A stretch of 64,000 nt of DNA from assembly GCA_963921425.1 (NCBI GenBank), contig OY992833.1, forward strand, positions 12,999,738 to 13,063,737, in the 5' to 3' direction. Of this stretch, positions 10,566 through 21,084 are shown one piece after another. Source of the DNA: Dryas octopetala (taxonomy: Eukaryota; Streptophyta; Magnoliopsida; Rosales; Rosaceae). Position numbers and translations under genes: made by a program. The notes under the pieces are model-generated. The model was not told where the DNA came from. It did not search any database and was given only the letters and a program-made list of their open reading frames with translations. Within the stretch, counting starts at the first letter, position 1; each line of letters starts with the position of its first letter.

Positions 10566-12954
10566 ATGTCTGAGACTGACTCGAGTGGCCGGCTCGGCTC
10601 GGGAGAAGCCTTTGAAGGGGATAGTGAGGCAGAGATGAGCCGAAGCCCGTCGGCGGGTGAGGCCGAGCCGAGCCGAAGCCCACCTGCGGGTGAGGCGAGT
10701 TGGGACGGGTTGTCCGAAGAATTGGACGAGGCCGGCTCGGCACTGAATCGCAACCCGGGTGGAGAGCGCCGAGCCCGAGGGGATCAGGAAAACCCCGAGA
10801 TATTGAGTTCCGACTGGGAACAAGGCACGGCCGAAGGAGGTGACGAAGATCCTCTCGACGTCGAGCCGATCGCCACTATCCCGAGCAGACTCACCTCAGG
10901 CTCGGATGAAAGGGATAGGGGTCACGAGGCGTCGACCTCGGCTCAGGGGGTGACGGGGAGTCCGATCGACCCGGACTTCTACGAAGAATTGGCGTGGAAG
11001 GCCGATCAAATCCCCAATGAGATGACAGAGTATCATCTCAGAGATTTGAGGGATAGGTACTCAGTCCCCGACTCCGTGTTGATGAGGTTGCCGAACGAGG
11101 GGGAGAAGCCGAGCCGACCCCCAACTGGATGGGTGACAATGTACCCGGAGATGTTTGAGAATGGGGTTCGGCTCCCCCTGCACGCCTTCCTGCAGGACTG
11201 GCTCGCGACGATCGGCGCGGCGCCGCACCAGCTGAACCCGAACGTATACAGGATCATCCTGTCCATGCACATCTTGTGGCACAAAGTGCACAAGTGTGTG
11301 CCACACAAGGATATCCTGTTCTGCAATTACGCGCTGAGGTCGAAGCAGAGCGAGCTCGGATTCTACAACCTCCAGGCGTACTCGGGGCCACTCTTCGGTG
11401 GGAATCCCTCCTCCCAGAAGACATGGAAGAAAAGATACTTCTTTGTCTCTGGGGATTGGGAGTTCGCCGATCCGAACAGGATCACCTCGGCTCGGGTTCC
11501 CAGAGCCTTTAGAATTCCAGGTGGGCATTGGGAGTTTGGGGCCGGTCCGAGGACAATTTGCATATGTCTTGTAATAATTGTATTTTTCCTAACTCTTTTT
11601 GGTTTCGCCTTTGCAGTCAGCTGGGGCAAGTACAAGCTCCGAGGCGAGCTCAAGGACCAGATCGCCGCGATCAGGGACTCACCAGCAGAGTACTTGTCAA
11701 CCAAGTTTCTGCTCGGGGAAACCCAGATCAGACTGAGCGGGATCTCCTGGTTTGTGCCCAGGTGGAATCCTAGAGCCGAAAGGGGAATGGCGCCCACCGA
11801 ACTGGAGACTCGCCTTAGGAGGAGGGCGGCTCGGAGCGTCCAGAGGAGAGCAGCGGGGCGGCCCCCTGCCGAGCCGGTCCAGGCTCCTGCCCCAGTGGCA
11901 GCCCAGCCTAGATCTCCTGCGCCGAGACCGATTCGGCAAGCAGAGAAGAGGAAGGCTCCCCAGACCGAGGCCCCGGTGGAGAAGAGGGCTCGGGCTGAAC
12001 CCGGCGGTTCTGGTGCCGGAGCATCTGGTTCGGCGCCCCTGAAGGCGGTGGAGGTAGACCCCGGCCTCGAGCCGTTCGTCACGGGCCTTAAGCGCGTGAT
12101 GACCGCGAGGGTGCAGGAGGGGCTGTGGGCCGATCACGGCGAGCCGGGCTTCAGCCACCAGGCTCTGATCGCATCCCGCCAGGCCATGTTGGTAAGTCTC
12201 TTTTACCTCGGATTTCGTCTATTCGCTCGGCTCGGATTAGTAATGAATTTGTTTTTTCTTTTTCTTGCAGCTCGCCATGAGGCAGTTCGAAGCTGCCAAG
12301 GCCGCTGTCGATGCCGAGGCGAAACTGGAGAGGTTTCGGGCACGAATCCTGGAGCTAAAAGAGAAGCTGGCCGAGGCCGAGCGGACGGTCAATGCCGAGC
12401 GTGAACGGTCGGAGGGTCTGCAGTCCAGGCTGGCCAGGAGGGAGGAAGAGGTCGCTCGGCTCGGGAAGGAGCTTGCGTCCTCGGAGCAGAAGGTAGCCGA
12501 CCTGGGGCAACTTGCTGATCAGCTCCAACGAGATGTTGAGGAGGCCGAAGGAAGGGCGGCTGAGTCTCGGCGTCGAGCTGGGATTCCAAGCGTCCAGGCA
12601 CTGGCTGATGCCCACTTTGATGGGTATCAGGAGCTCTTGGAGGCGATCAAAACGAAGAGGCCGGACTGGGATGTTTCATTCCTCGGCGAATCCGATGACG
12701 AGGGGGAAGATATCCAGGGGAGTCATCAGGATGATCTTCCTCCTCTCGATCGCCAAGTCCCTACAGAAGCCGAGCCGACTCCGGAAGACCCTCCACTGCC
12801 TGCGTACGAGCCGACCCCGGTCCCCCCGGTCCCCGAATCCGATCCCAACGCTGAGGTGCAGATCGGCGGGGTTGAGGTGGTGCAGCTCGGTGAGGAGACG
12901 CCCGAGGAGTCAACTGAGCCGATCCAGGAAGGCTCTGCCGAGCGATCTGCATGA
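10566..12954 (+). CDS. Additional ORF (aORF) of a Tat element, antisense to gag-pol
   Basis: Three exons, 10566-11520, 11617-12191 and 12271-12954 (TGA), give 737 residues. Both introns end ttgcag; the second starts gtaagt. The same junctions are seen in the element 2 copy. Residues 1-130 are acidic and Ser/Gly-rich. About 185-320 (TMYPEMFENGVRLPLHAF, QLNPNVYRIILSMHILWHK) match the plant putative gypsy-type transposon domain (Transposase_28 type). About 400-500 are Arg/Ala/Pro-rich with basic clusters (EKRKAP, EKRARAE) that could be nuclear signals. Residues 510-630 are a strong coiled coil, and the tail is acidic. Function is unknown. The frame is fully open once spliced. It reads through intron 1 without a stop, so an unspliced form is also possible. 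The first ATG after the TATA box that stays in frame is used; an upstream GTG is not credible. Confidence 0.85.
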
Positions 12955-13510
12955 TGGCTTATTTTGCTTAATTGTAATGTTTGTGTTTTTATATTTCTCC
13001 CCGAGCCGAGGTGTGGCCCGGGTTTGACTAATTTGGGAACAGATTGTTTTTTGGATTTATCTCGTTTAATTTTATCAGTATTTTCTTTTTATGATACAAG
13101 TTGCTGTCAGTTCGGCTCGGAAATTAAGCTAAAGACAAAACTTAATAACACATGGATAAGAAAATGATAAAAGTGAAAAACATAATAAAAACCAAGGCAT
13201 TTTGAGATCGGCCCGGCATGCCGATCGCGATGAAAATGAATGGTAATGATAAATTAGAACTTGTCTTCGGATCAGCTTGATAAGCATAACCAAGATAAGT
13301 AAAAATTTAAAGACCCTAGTCATCTCGGATGGGCTTGGCATACCCATTGAGATATTTAGGAATGCAGTTTTTGAGAAAAATATTCAAACCTACTTTCAGA
13401 TCGGCTCGGCATGCACGATGAAAGTTTTGGTTGGAGTGTATATTTTTCTTTTAGAAATATCCTGTTGAACGTTAGGACTGTAGGAAGTCACTTCGGCTCA
13501 GACAGGGATT

Positions 13511-13865
13511 TTTATAGACCTGATAAGTCTGTACCATGCCGAGCATTGGGCCGAAAGTGGCGCGCTAGCTCGGCACGGGAGTTTATAGACCTGATGAGTC
13601 TGTAATATGCCGAGCATCGGGCCGGAAATGGCGCGCCCGCTCGACACATGAGTTTATAGACCTGATGAGTCTGTACCATGCCGAGCATTGGGCCGAAAGT
13701 GGCGCGCTAGCTCGGCACGGGAGTTTATAGACCTGATGAGTCTGTAATATGCCGAGCATCGGGCCGGAAATGGCGCGCCCGCTCGACACATGAGTTTATA
13801 GACCTGATGAGTCTGTAATGCACCGAGCGTCGGGCCGAAAATGGCACTTCGGCTCGGCGCATGGG
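13511..13865 (+). repeat. 71-bp tandem repeat array, five units
   Basis: Units start at 13511, 13582, 13653, 13724 and 13795, exactly 71 bp apart, each beginning tttatagacctgat. Units 1 and 3 (accatg, gcgcgctagctcggcac) and 2 and 4 (aatatg, gcgcgcccgctcgacac) alternate, so the array grew as a 142-bp dimer; unit 5 is a third variant. It sits between the 3' ends of the convergent aORF and pol. Each unit has a hairpin (ttatagac, loop ctgatga, gtctgtaa) and a GC-rich palindrome-like part. Confidence 0.95.
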
Positions 13866-14042
13866 TTTACTATTTTTTCGAAGGAAACACTTAGATCTTT
13901 CCTCTTTGTTAGGAGTGTATAGGAGTAGAGTCCCCAGTGTTTGCTTCGAAAAAATAAGAAGGAAAATGAGTAGAAATGTGTTCATCTTTTCATTGATTGG
14001 AATGGGTGTTAGGTCGGACAGTCCCCGATCCTAACTACATTT

Positions 14043-17000
14043 TTACTGGTAATAAGTCTTCAAGTGTTCGGCGTTCCAGCTATGCTTGAGAGGCTTACCA
14101 GCCAGAGTGGCCAAGTTGTAAGTGCCGGGCTTGACTATGCCCGTGATTCTGTATGGTCCGGTCCAGTTCGGATCGAATGAGCTCTCCTTGATGGCAAGGG
14201 GATTCTTTTTCATGACGAGATTGCCCAATCCGAAGCTTCTGGGTCTGACCCTTTGATTGTAGTATTTGGCTACCCTCTGTTGGTAAGCGGCTCGGCAGAG
14301 ATTGGCGTCGGTTCGCCTCTCCTCGATTATGTCCAGGCCGAGCCGAAGACCGGTGTCATTGGTCTCGGGATTGTACGTGCCGGTCCGGAATGAAGGAGTC
14401 CCCATTTCGACCGGGACGACGGCGTCAGTTCCGAACGCCAATGCATAGGGTGTTTCCTTCGTCGAGTTGCGATAGGAAGTTCGGTAAGACCAAAGTACCT
14501 CTGGCAGGAGTTCAGGCTAATTTCCCTTAGCATTATCTAGTTTAGTCTTGAGGATCTTCTTGATGATCTTGTTGATGGCCTCGACCTGTCCGTTCGACTG
14601 CGGATGGTAAGGCGCGGTGAAGCGCAAGTTGATGTTCAGACGTGAACAAAAATTCCTGAACTTCTTGCAGTCGAACTGCTTGCCATTGTCCGCAATGATG
14701 GTGTGCGGCATGCCGAACCGGCAAATGATGTTCTTCCAGACGAAGGTCTCCATCCGTTCGGCTGTGGTTGTGGCTAGGGGCTCGGCCTCAGCCCACTTGG
14801 TGAAGTAGTCGACTGCTACCACTGCCATGGTGACTTGCCCTTTCGCCTTTGGCATAGGGCCGATCAGATCGAGTCACCACTGCGCGAACGGCCAGGGACT
14901 GGATATGGAGGTCAGCAACTGGGGAGGTTGATGGGGGACCGCGGCAAATTGTTGGCATTTGACACAAGCGCGAGAGAGATGATCTGCGTCTTTGTTCAGC
15001 GTCGGCCAGAAGTAACCCTGTCGGATCGTTTTGTAGGCGAGGGCTCTTCCTCCAGAGTGGTTTCCGCATATCCCCTCATGGATTTCTCTCAGCACATCCT
15101 GACCTTCTTGGGGGGTGACGCACCGCAAGTAGGGTAGGGAGAAACTCCTTTTGTAAAGATGACCATTGATCATGCTGAACCGAGCCGATCTGGTTTTGAT
15201 GAGACGTGCTTTGTCCCTCTCCGGGGGGAGGATCCCGGAGACCAAGTAAGTGATGATCGGAGTCATCCAGTTCGGCTCGGCTTCGGTTTGCATAACTGCG
15301 GCCTCGGTTTCGGCGGTGCTAGGTTTGTCCAGAATTTCGACTGGAACATGCCTGGCGGATCTGGTGTTTGTGGCCGAAGCCAGACGTGCCAAGGCGTCGG
15401 CTCTGCAGTTCTCTGCCCTCGGGATTTGGGATATTCTGTATTCGTGGAAGTTCCCGAGTAGCAGACGGGTCTTCTCGAGATAGGCAGTCATGCTGGGCTC
15501 CCGAGTCTCATACTCTCCCAAAATCTGATTGACGATTAGCTGGGAGTCGCTGAAGATGTTTAGTTTGGTCGCGCCGAGCTCCTTTGCCAATCTGAGCCCG
15601 GCGATGAGTGCCTCATACTCTGCTTCGTTGTTTGATGCTTGAAATCTGAAGCGAAGAGCATACTCCATCACAACTTGTTCTGGGGAGATCAGAACAAGCC
15701 CGGCTCCGCTACCCATGGCGTTGGAAGATCCGTCCACATAGAGGGTCCAGGTGAGGAGATCAGCCTGACCGTGTTCACCGATTGTGTTTGGATCGGACGT
15801 CGTCGGCATAGCGTCGGTGCGCGGTGAGTCCTCCGTCGAGGTGGTCGACTCACAGATGAAGTCTGACATGGCCTGACCTTTGATGGCCGTCCTAGGACGG
15901 TAGATGATGTCAAACTCGCCGAGCTCGATTGACCATTTGATGAGCCGACCCGAAGTCTCGGGTTTTGCTAGGATTTGTCTGAGCGGCTGATCCGTCAAGA
16001 CAACGATTGAATGAGCCTGGAAGTAGGGTCTCAGTTTCCGAGCCGAGCTGACCAAGGCGAGAGCCATCTTTTCGAATTTTGGATACCTGGTCTCGGCATC
16101 GGCGAGGGCTCGGCTCGTGTAGAAGACGGGGTGTTGTACACCGCCGACCTCTCTCACCAGGACCGAGCTGAAAGCCGAGTCTGAAACAGAAAGGTAGAGG
16201 AAAAGTTCTTCACCTTCCTCCGGTTTGGATAATATGGGAGGTTCCCCCATGTGCCTTTTCAGATCTTGAAAGGCTTGTTCACATTGGGGGGTCCATTCTA
16301 TGCTCTTCCCTGCTCCCCTTAAGGCTTTGAAGAAAGGGAGACACCGGTCGGTGGATTTCGAGATGAACCGGTTCAGGGCGGCAACTCTTCCAGTCAGACT
16401 CTGGATTTCCTTGCGTGTCCTTGGGGACTTCATGTCGATCAAAGCCTGAATCTTTTCTGGGTTGGCCTCAATTCCCCGTTGGCTGACCAGGTAGCCAAGG
16501 AACTTGCCCGACCGAACCCCAAAGACACATTTGGCTGGGTTCAGCCGCATCTGATATTCTTTTAGGACTCTGAACATGTCTGAGAGGTCCTTGACGTGAT
16601 CGTCCGCCTTGACGCTTTTGACCAGCATGTCATCCACGTAAACCTCCACGGATTTGCCGATGGATGATCTGAACATGTGGTTGACCAGCCTTTGATAGGT
16701 GGCTCCGGCGTTCTTGAGGCCGAAGGGCATGACCTTATAACAGTACATGCCGCGATCCGTTATGAAGGATGTGCCTTCCTGGTCGGACTTGTGCATCAGG
16801 ATCTGGTTGTATCCAGAGTAGGCGTCCATGAAACTGAGGAGCTGATGTCCTGCTGTTGCATCGACGAGCTGATCTATTCTGGGCAAGGGAAAGCTATCCT
16901 TGGGACAAGCCCTGTTCAGATCGGTGAAGTCCACGCACATCCTCCACTTCCCGTTGTTCTTTTTCACCATGACCACGTTGGCAAGCCAGTCGGGGTAGTT

Positions 17001-17615
17001 GACTTCCCGGATGAACCCGTTGTTTTGCAACTTGGTTACCTCTTCGGCCATGGCGGCGTATCGGACCGGATCGTATGACCTCCTCTTCTGACGGACCGGT
17101 TTGCATCCCGGGTCAGTGTTCAGCCTGTGGGTGATCACGTCAGACGATATGCCTGGCATGTCATCGTAAGACCAGGCGAATACTTCCGCGTTGGCACGGA
17201 GGAAGTCAATTATGGCGGAGCGCTGCTCGGGGCTGATCTGAGTCCCCACTCGGACGAGCCGATCCGGTGTCTCGGCCGAGATCGGCACTTCCTCCCAAGC
17301 CTCGGCGGGGAGGGGCCGAGAATCTGAGCTCGGCTCGGAAGTGAAGTCGAACGTCTCCGCCCTCGGCCACCTGCCCGAATCGGCGATGGAGTCAAGTTCC
17401 TGCGAGTTCGGCAGCTGACCCTTCTGCTTGATCGAAGCGGCGTAGCATGACCGAGCCGAGCACTGGTCTCCCTGAATGACGATGCAGTCGTCGCCCACCG
17501 GACATTTGATGAGGAGGTTGGCGTAATGGACGATGCAATCAAGGTCGACTAGAGCCGGTCTGCCCAGAATGATGTTGTAGGCTGACGGCCGCTTGACGAC
17601 AATGAAGTACGTCAT
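14043..17615 (-). pseudogene. Element 1 pol: protease C-term, RT, RNase H, second RNase H, integrase
   Basis: The main frame 14874-17615 encodes the end of protease (MTYFIVVKRPSAYNIILGRP) and RT (KNNGKWRMCVDFTDLNRACP, FMDAYSGYNQ, MPFGLKNAGATYQ, VEVYVDDMLVKS). Next comes the Ty3-type RNase H (FYTSRALADAETRYPKFEK, VVLTDQPLRQIL) and a second RNase H of archaeal type (LYVDGSSNAMGSGAGLVL, SNNEAEYEALIAGLRLA, IFSDSQLIVNQ). The integrase zinc region (HEGICGNHSGGRAL, CVKCQQFA) closes this frame. A TGA (14874-14876) replaces the Gly codon seen in element 2, and the frame resumes through the integrase core (VDYFTKWAEAEPL, IADNGKQFD, NGQVEAINKIIKK). A TAG (14517-14519) stands where Trp is expected and is shared with element 2. 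The rest (14043-14516) is open to the natural stop. Protease is out of frame with gag upstream. Confidence 0.9.
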
Positions 17616-19936
17616 GCAGGTCTTCTTGATCGGCCCCTTCCCGAGCGAAAGGGGAGGTAGATGTGCCCGAGGGGCTGAACCACTTCTCCCCCGAACCCGA
17701 CCAAGGCGGGTGTATCGGTCTCCAGTTTGTCCTCACCGATGCCCATCTGCGCGAACGCAGAGTGGTAGAGGATGTTAACTGAGCTCCCTCCATCGACGAA
17801 GGAGCGCGCGATGGTTGTCCCGGCCACCTCAGCCACTATGACGACCGGATCATAGTGGGGGAAGATGATCTCGTTTGCCTCGTTCGGCCCAAAGGTGACC
17901 GGTGCCCAGTCCTTCCGCTGTCTTTTGGAAGTGCTGGGCTGACTTGCCTGGATCGACAGGGACTCGTGAGCTTGGGCCGCCTGTCTGACATACTCCTTCT
18001 GGGATCGGTTCGAGCTCCCCACGTCGATGGTATTGGTGGGCTTCTTCGGCGCGGCTTTGGGTACCCTAGGTCCACCGGCCAGGAATTGATTGATCTTACC
18101 CGCCCGGGCAAGAGTCTCAATCCCGTCGCGGAGGGCGTAGCAATCACCCGTGACGTGGCCATGATTGGAGTGGTACTTGCAGAAGACGCCCTCCCTGATT
18201 TTGTCTGGGGGTGGTCCCTTGATCTCCCTTGCGACTGGGAGTTGGTCCTTGACCTCGGAGTAGATTGTCTCCAGACCGGCGTTGAGGGGAGTGTACTCCG
18301 TGTACTGGACAAACTTGGGTCCCTTGCCCAGAAGCTGGCGTGGCTCCTCGGTCCTGGTTTTCTTGGATTGGACCTGGGGTTTGGGACTTGCAACTTCTCC
18401 CTCCTTTCTTTTGGTCGAGGTCGGCCTGGGATTCAGGGCCTCCACCTGAGCGTCCCATTCCTCAGCCCGTGCCCACTTAGTGGCTTCGGCAGAAAGCTCA
18501 TCGTAAGTGGAGGGAGGATTCCTCATTAGGTGGGAGCGGAGTCCCCCGGCGTGCAGACCTTGCATGAGAGCATTCTTAGCCGACCTATCGTCGCAATCGT
18601 CACACTTCGTATATTCGATGTTGAAGCGGATCAGATAGGCCTTGAGGCTCTCTCCTTCCTGCTGCTTGATGAGCGACATATCGTTCAAGTTGTAGAGTCG
18701 TTCGGATACAACCCGATATCTCGCCAGGAAGGCCCTCCGGAGGTCGGAGAAAGAGTCGATGGAGTTCGGTTGGAGGGTTCGGAACCAACCCCGAGCCGAG
18801 CCCTTCAAGGTCGAAGGGAAAATTCTGCACCTTGTGGCTTCAGATGCCTGGCGGGCCTCCATGGCGTATCTGAAGCTGTCAAGATGATCGTAGGGATCCT
18901 TGGTCCCGTCGTACTGATCCATCTTGGGGGGCTTGGTGTCGCGGGAGACCTCAGCATCCATGATCCTGCTGGTGTACGGGAGGGGGAGTTCCTCTCCGTG
19001 GTCGGCCCTACCAGTGTATCCCCTGGAGACTTCGACATGGCCGAGCCGGTCGTGGACGCTTCGGATTTGGTCCTGGACCAAAGTCCGAACAAGATTTTCC
19101 ACATTGGGCGGGGTCGGCTCGGCCACATTTTCCCCTGAGCACTCGGCCTGGTTGCCGAGTCTCTCACTCATCGGCTGACGAGTGAGCCTCTCGCTCGCCG
19201 GTTGTCGATCCGACATGATCATGGTAGATCCCAGTCGGTCGCTCACTGATCGCCTCCCCGAGTGAGCTCCTGATGGGGAAGGATCCTGGCTGGCGATAGG
19301 GCCGAGTCTATTCCGAATCGGGCCCCTGGTTTCGGCTGAACCGGTTGGACTGTTGGCGCCCAATCTGGTTCGGACCGGCGGTCGCCGGTTTGTATTCGGA
19401 TCGACCCGGTCTTCCCCCGAATTCCCGGGGAGACGTTTTCCGAAGGCCGCCTGCTTTTGCCGAAGGAGACGGTGGGCATTTAGGCATTCGGCCTGTTCGT
19501 CCGGGGGCATGTCCTCGAAGCCCGGGAAGACGTAATCAGAGTCCTGCCGATCGGTCTGGTTGTTCGGCTCGGCAGGGATGCTTTGCCGAGAAGGAGACGG
19601 TGAAAGGACCTCCTGCTCGGTTCGGGTTTGGCGCGATCGGAAACCCGATCCCCCACTGTTCTCGAGCCGAGCACGATGACGTGCAAGTTCCCCGGCCAGC
19701 TCGGCTTGTTTTGCGAGCAGCTCGTTATTCTGCTTCAGGAGTGCATTCTCAGCGGCCAGGTGTCGCTGACTCTCCTTAAGGAGTTTGTGAGCGGCTCGGA
19801 TTTTGGAGGAACCTTTGGACTTTGGCGTCCTGGGGAGTTGTGCTCCCCTCGTTTTCTCAGGTGTCTCAGGCTGATGTTGTTCATCATTCTGAGACGCTCC
19901 TGAAGAAGAACTGGTGTCCCGAAATATGGTAGTCAT
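17612..19936 (-). CDS. Element 1 gag plus N-terminal protease (frame-shifted end)
   Basis: Starts at the ATG at 19934-19936 (MTTIFRDTSSSSGAS), matching the start in element 2; in-frame codons further upstream are not ATG. The protein is about 774 residues. It has a coiled-coil N-terminus (HLAAENALLKQNNELLAKQA), a long Arg/Pro-rich linker and the retrotransposon gag domain (RGWFRTLQPNSIDSFSDLRR, LNDMSLIKQQEGESLKAYL). A compact zinc-binding motif C-KYH-SNHGH-VTGDC follows, then the protease start (FVDGGSSVNILYH). Compared with element 2, one base is missing near 17650-17656, so the last ten or so residues are out of frame and the product ends just as pol begins. In the ancestor gag and pol were probably one frame. 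Element 1 also lacks 15 codons before GSSNRSQ that element 2 keeps. Confidence 0.85.
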   Translation of the reverse strand: MTTIFRDTSSSSGASQNDEQHQPETPEKTRGAQLPRTPKSKGSSKIRAAHKLLKESQRHLAAENALLKQNNELLAKQAELAGELARHRARLENSGGSGFRSRQTRTEQEVLSPSPSRQSIPAEPNNQTDRQDSDYVFPGFEDMPPDEQAECLNAHRLLRQKQAAFGKRLPGNSGEDRVDPNTNRRPPVRTRLGANSPTGSAETRGPIRNRLGPIASQDPSPSGAHSGRRSVSDRLGSTMIMSDRQPASERLTRQPMSERLGNQAECSGENVAEPTPPNVENLVRTLVQDQIRSVHDRLGHVEVSRGYTGRADHGEELPLPYTSRIMDAEVSRDTKPPKMDQYDGTKDPYDHLDSFRYAMEARQASEATRCRIFPSTLKGSARGWFRTLQPNSIDSFSDLRRAFLARYRVVSERLYNLNDMSLIKQQEGESLKAYLIRFNIEYTKCDDCDDRSAKNALMQGLHAGGLRSHLMRNPPSTYDELSAEATKWARAEEWDAQVEALNPRPTSTKRKEGEVASPKPQVQSKKTRTEEPRQLLGKGPKFVQYTEYTPLNAGLETIYSEVKDQLPVAREIKGPPPDKIREGVFCKYHSNHGHVTGDCYALRDGIETLARAGKINQFLAGGPRVPKAAPKKPTNTIDVGSSNRSQKEYVRQAAQAHESLSIQASQPSTSKRQRKDWAPVTFGPNEANEIIFPHYDPVVIVAEVAGTTIARSFVDGGSSVNILYHSAFAQMGIGEDKLETDTPALVGFGGEVVQPLGHIYLPFRSGRGRSRRPA

Positions 19937-19998
19937 GATGACTTGCGTGAAGGAAGAGCTTAGCGCTTGCGGTGATGAACACAACGGCTGAAGTCAGC

Positions 19999-20016
19999 TT
20001 CCCACAGACGGCGCCA
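19999..20016 (-). other. Element 1 primer binding site
   Basis: On the minus strand tggcgccgtctgtgggaa begins three bases inside the 5' LTR. The plus strand reads as a tRNA 3' end finishing in cca. This type of site is typical of Tat/Ogre elements, which are reported to use tRNA-Arg; I could not check the isoacceptor. Confidence 0.8.
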
Positions 20017-20019
20017 ATC

Positions 20020-21084
20020 TGTTGATACAAATTCACGTAAGGTAGATGCAACAACTTAGATAAGCTGATCTGGCTGATCAGGTGTTTCGCTGGATGATGA
20101 AGTGGATGCTGGTTGAGATCTTCCTGCAGACAAAAACAAGATCAAAGGAGATGGACCGGTGTGGTACCAGCCAAACACACTCCGATGATGAAATCAGTGA
20201 TGGTGTTTGGTGGTGGGTGAGGAAGAACAAAGGAAGAACTTGGGAGAATGGGAAGAACAAGGCAAATGTTCTGGATTATTCTCAGCAAGTTGGGTAGGCT
20301 TTTTGGTGGATGGGAATGCAAGTGTTTTTGCGTGTGTATTGGTAGATTGCTAGATGCCTCATTTTGTGCATATATGGTGTCTTATATAGGCAAAGGAAGA
20401 CTTAATGATTAAGTTACCTGCATGTGAATGAATGGTTGCCAGAGATCCACGCACCTGGTCAGGCCTAGTTGCATGTTCAGCTGCTTGCTTCCTCAGCATT
20501 CAATGCTGCATTGAATGCCCCATTAAATGCAAGGTTGGGAGGTTCAGACAAACTGCTCCAGTAGTCATGAATGCAAGCCTGATATTCTATCTGTCAGAAG
20601 ATTGTGTCAGGTGCATTCAAGTGAGGCGGTTCGTCCCGGCGTGATCTTCCTGGGAATGGCGGCGGAGAGCCGAGCCGAGCCGATACGAATGCATGTTCTC
20701 ATGTGAAGACACGGAATTCACGTGTGGTCGGATCGGACATGGGATCCCAGGCCGAGCCGGTCCCATAGATTGGGGTCCTCCCGAGCCCTAACTGGTCGAC
20801 GCCAGAGCTCGAAGGAGACTATCTCCTGTGCCGAGCCGAACCGAACCGAGATGATCGTGGGGAGATGGACACTCGATCCCTTAGAAGATCATCAGTTCGG
20901 CTCGGACCGAACATGGAGGGCCCGGTGTGGAGATCTGGTCCGAGTTTGGCAGAGGCGATGCTGAGTGATGATGACGTGGAGGTCAAAGTTTGATCACTGA
21001 GAGTCAACCCCGAGGTGGATGTTGACCAGCCACGTGTCGAGCTGTGATTGGCTGTTCGGATCGATGTGGATTTTCCCACAAACA
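20020..21084 (-). repeat. Element 1, 5' LTR
   Basis: 1065 bp, the partner of 8860-9924 and carrier of the promoter for gag-pol. The TSD copy tagaa follows at 21085-21089. Confidence 0.95.
20391..20399 (-). promoter_or_regulatory. LTR TATA box, element 1
   Basis: ctatataag on the minus strand, in the context tttgcctatataag. The equivalent context tttgcctatatata occurs in the element 2 LTR. It marks the probable U3/R boundary about 30 bp downstream. Confidence 0.65.

Larger units (their letters stand above)
8860..21084 (-). mobile_element. Element 1: full-length Tat-lineage Ty3/gypsy LTR retrotransposon
   Basis: A 12,225-bp element bounded by two 1065-bp LTRs (TG...CA) and an exact 5-bp target duplication tagaa at 8855-8859 and 21085-21089. 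Read on the minus strand the order is 5' LTR, primer binding site, gag, protease, RT, RNase H, a second RNase H, integrase, 71-bp repeats, an antisense additional ORF, polypurine tract and 3' LTR. A second RNase H plus an antisense ORF 3' of pol is the layout described for Tat/Ogre/Retand elements. The LTRs differ at four positions by eye (9389, 9734, 9758 and 9899 against their partners), about 0.4 percent, implying recent insertion. The coding region carries one frameshift and two stops, so it is not autonomous as read. Confidence 0.95.

Noticed and set aside
10557..12404. Single-exon 615-aa reading of the aORF.
   Set aside because: It reads through two introns whose GT-AG boundaries are conserved in element 2, and it stops soon after intron 2 instead of joining the coiled-coil exon.
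13511..13865. Hammerhead ribozyme in the 71-bp repeats: ctgatga followed about 30 bases later by gaaa in some units.
   Set aside because: The ctgatga sits in the loop of a hairpin (tatagac/gtctgta). The bases around gaaa do not give a consistent stem II, and no UH cleavage site closes a stem III. The gaaa is also altered in context in units 2 and 4. A covariance-model scan would settle it.
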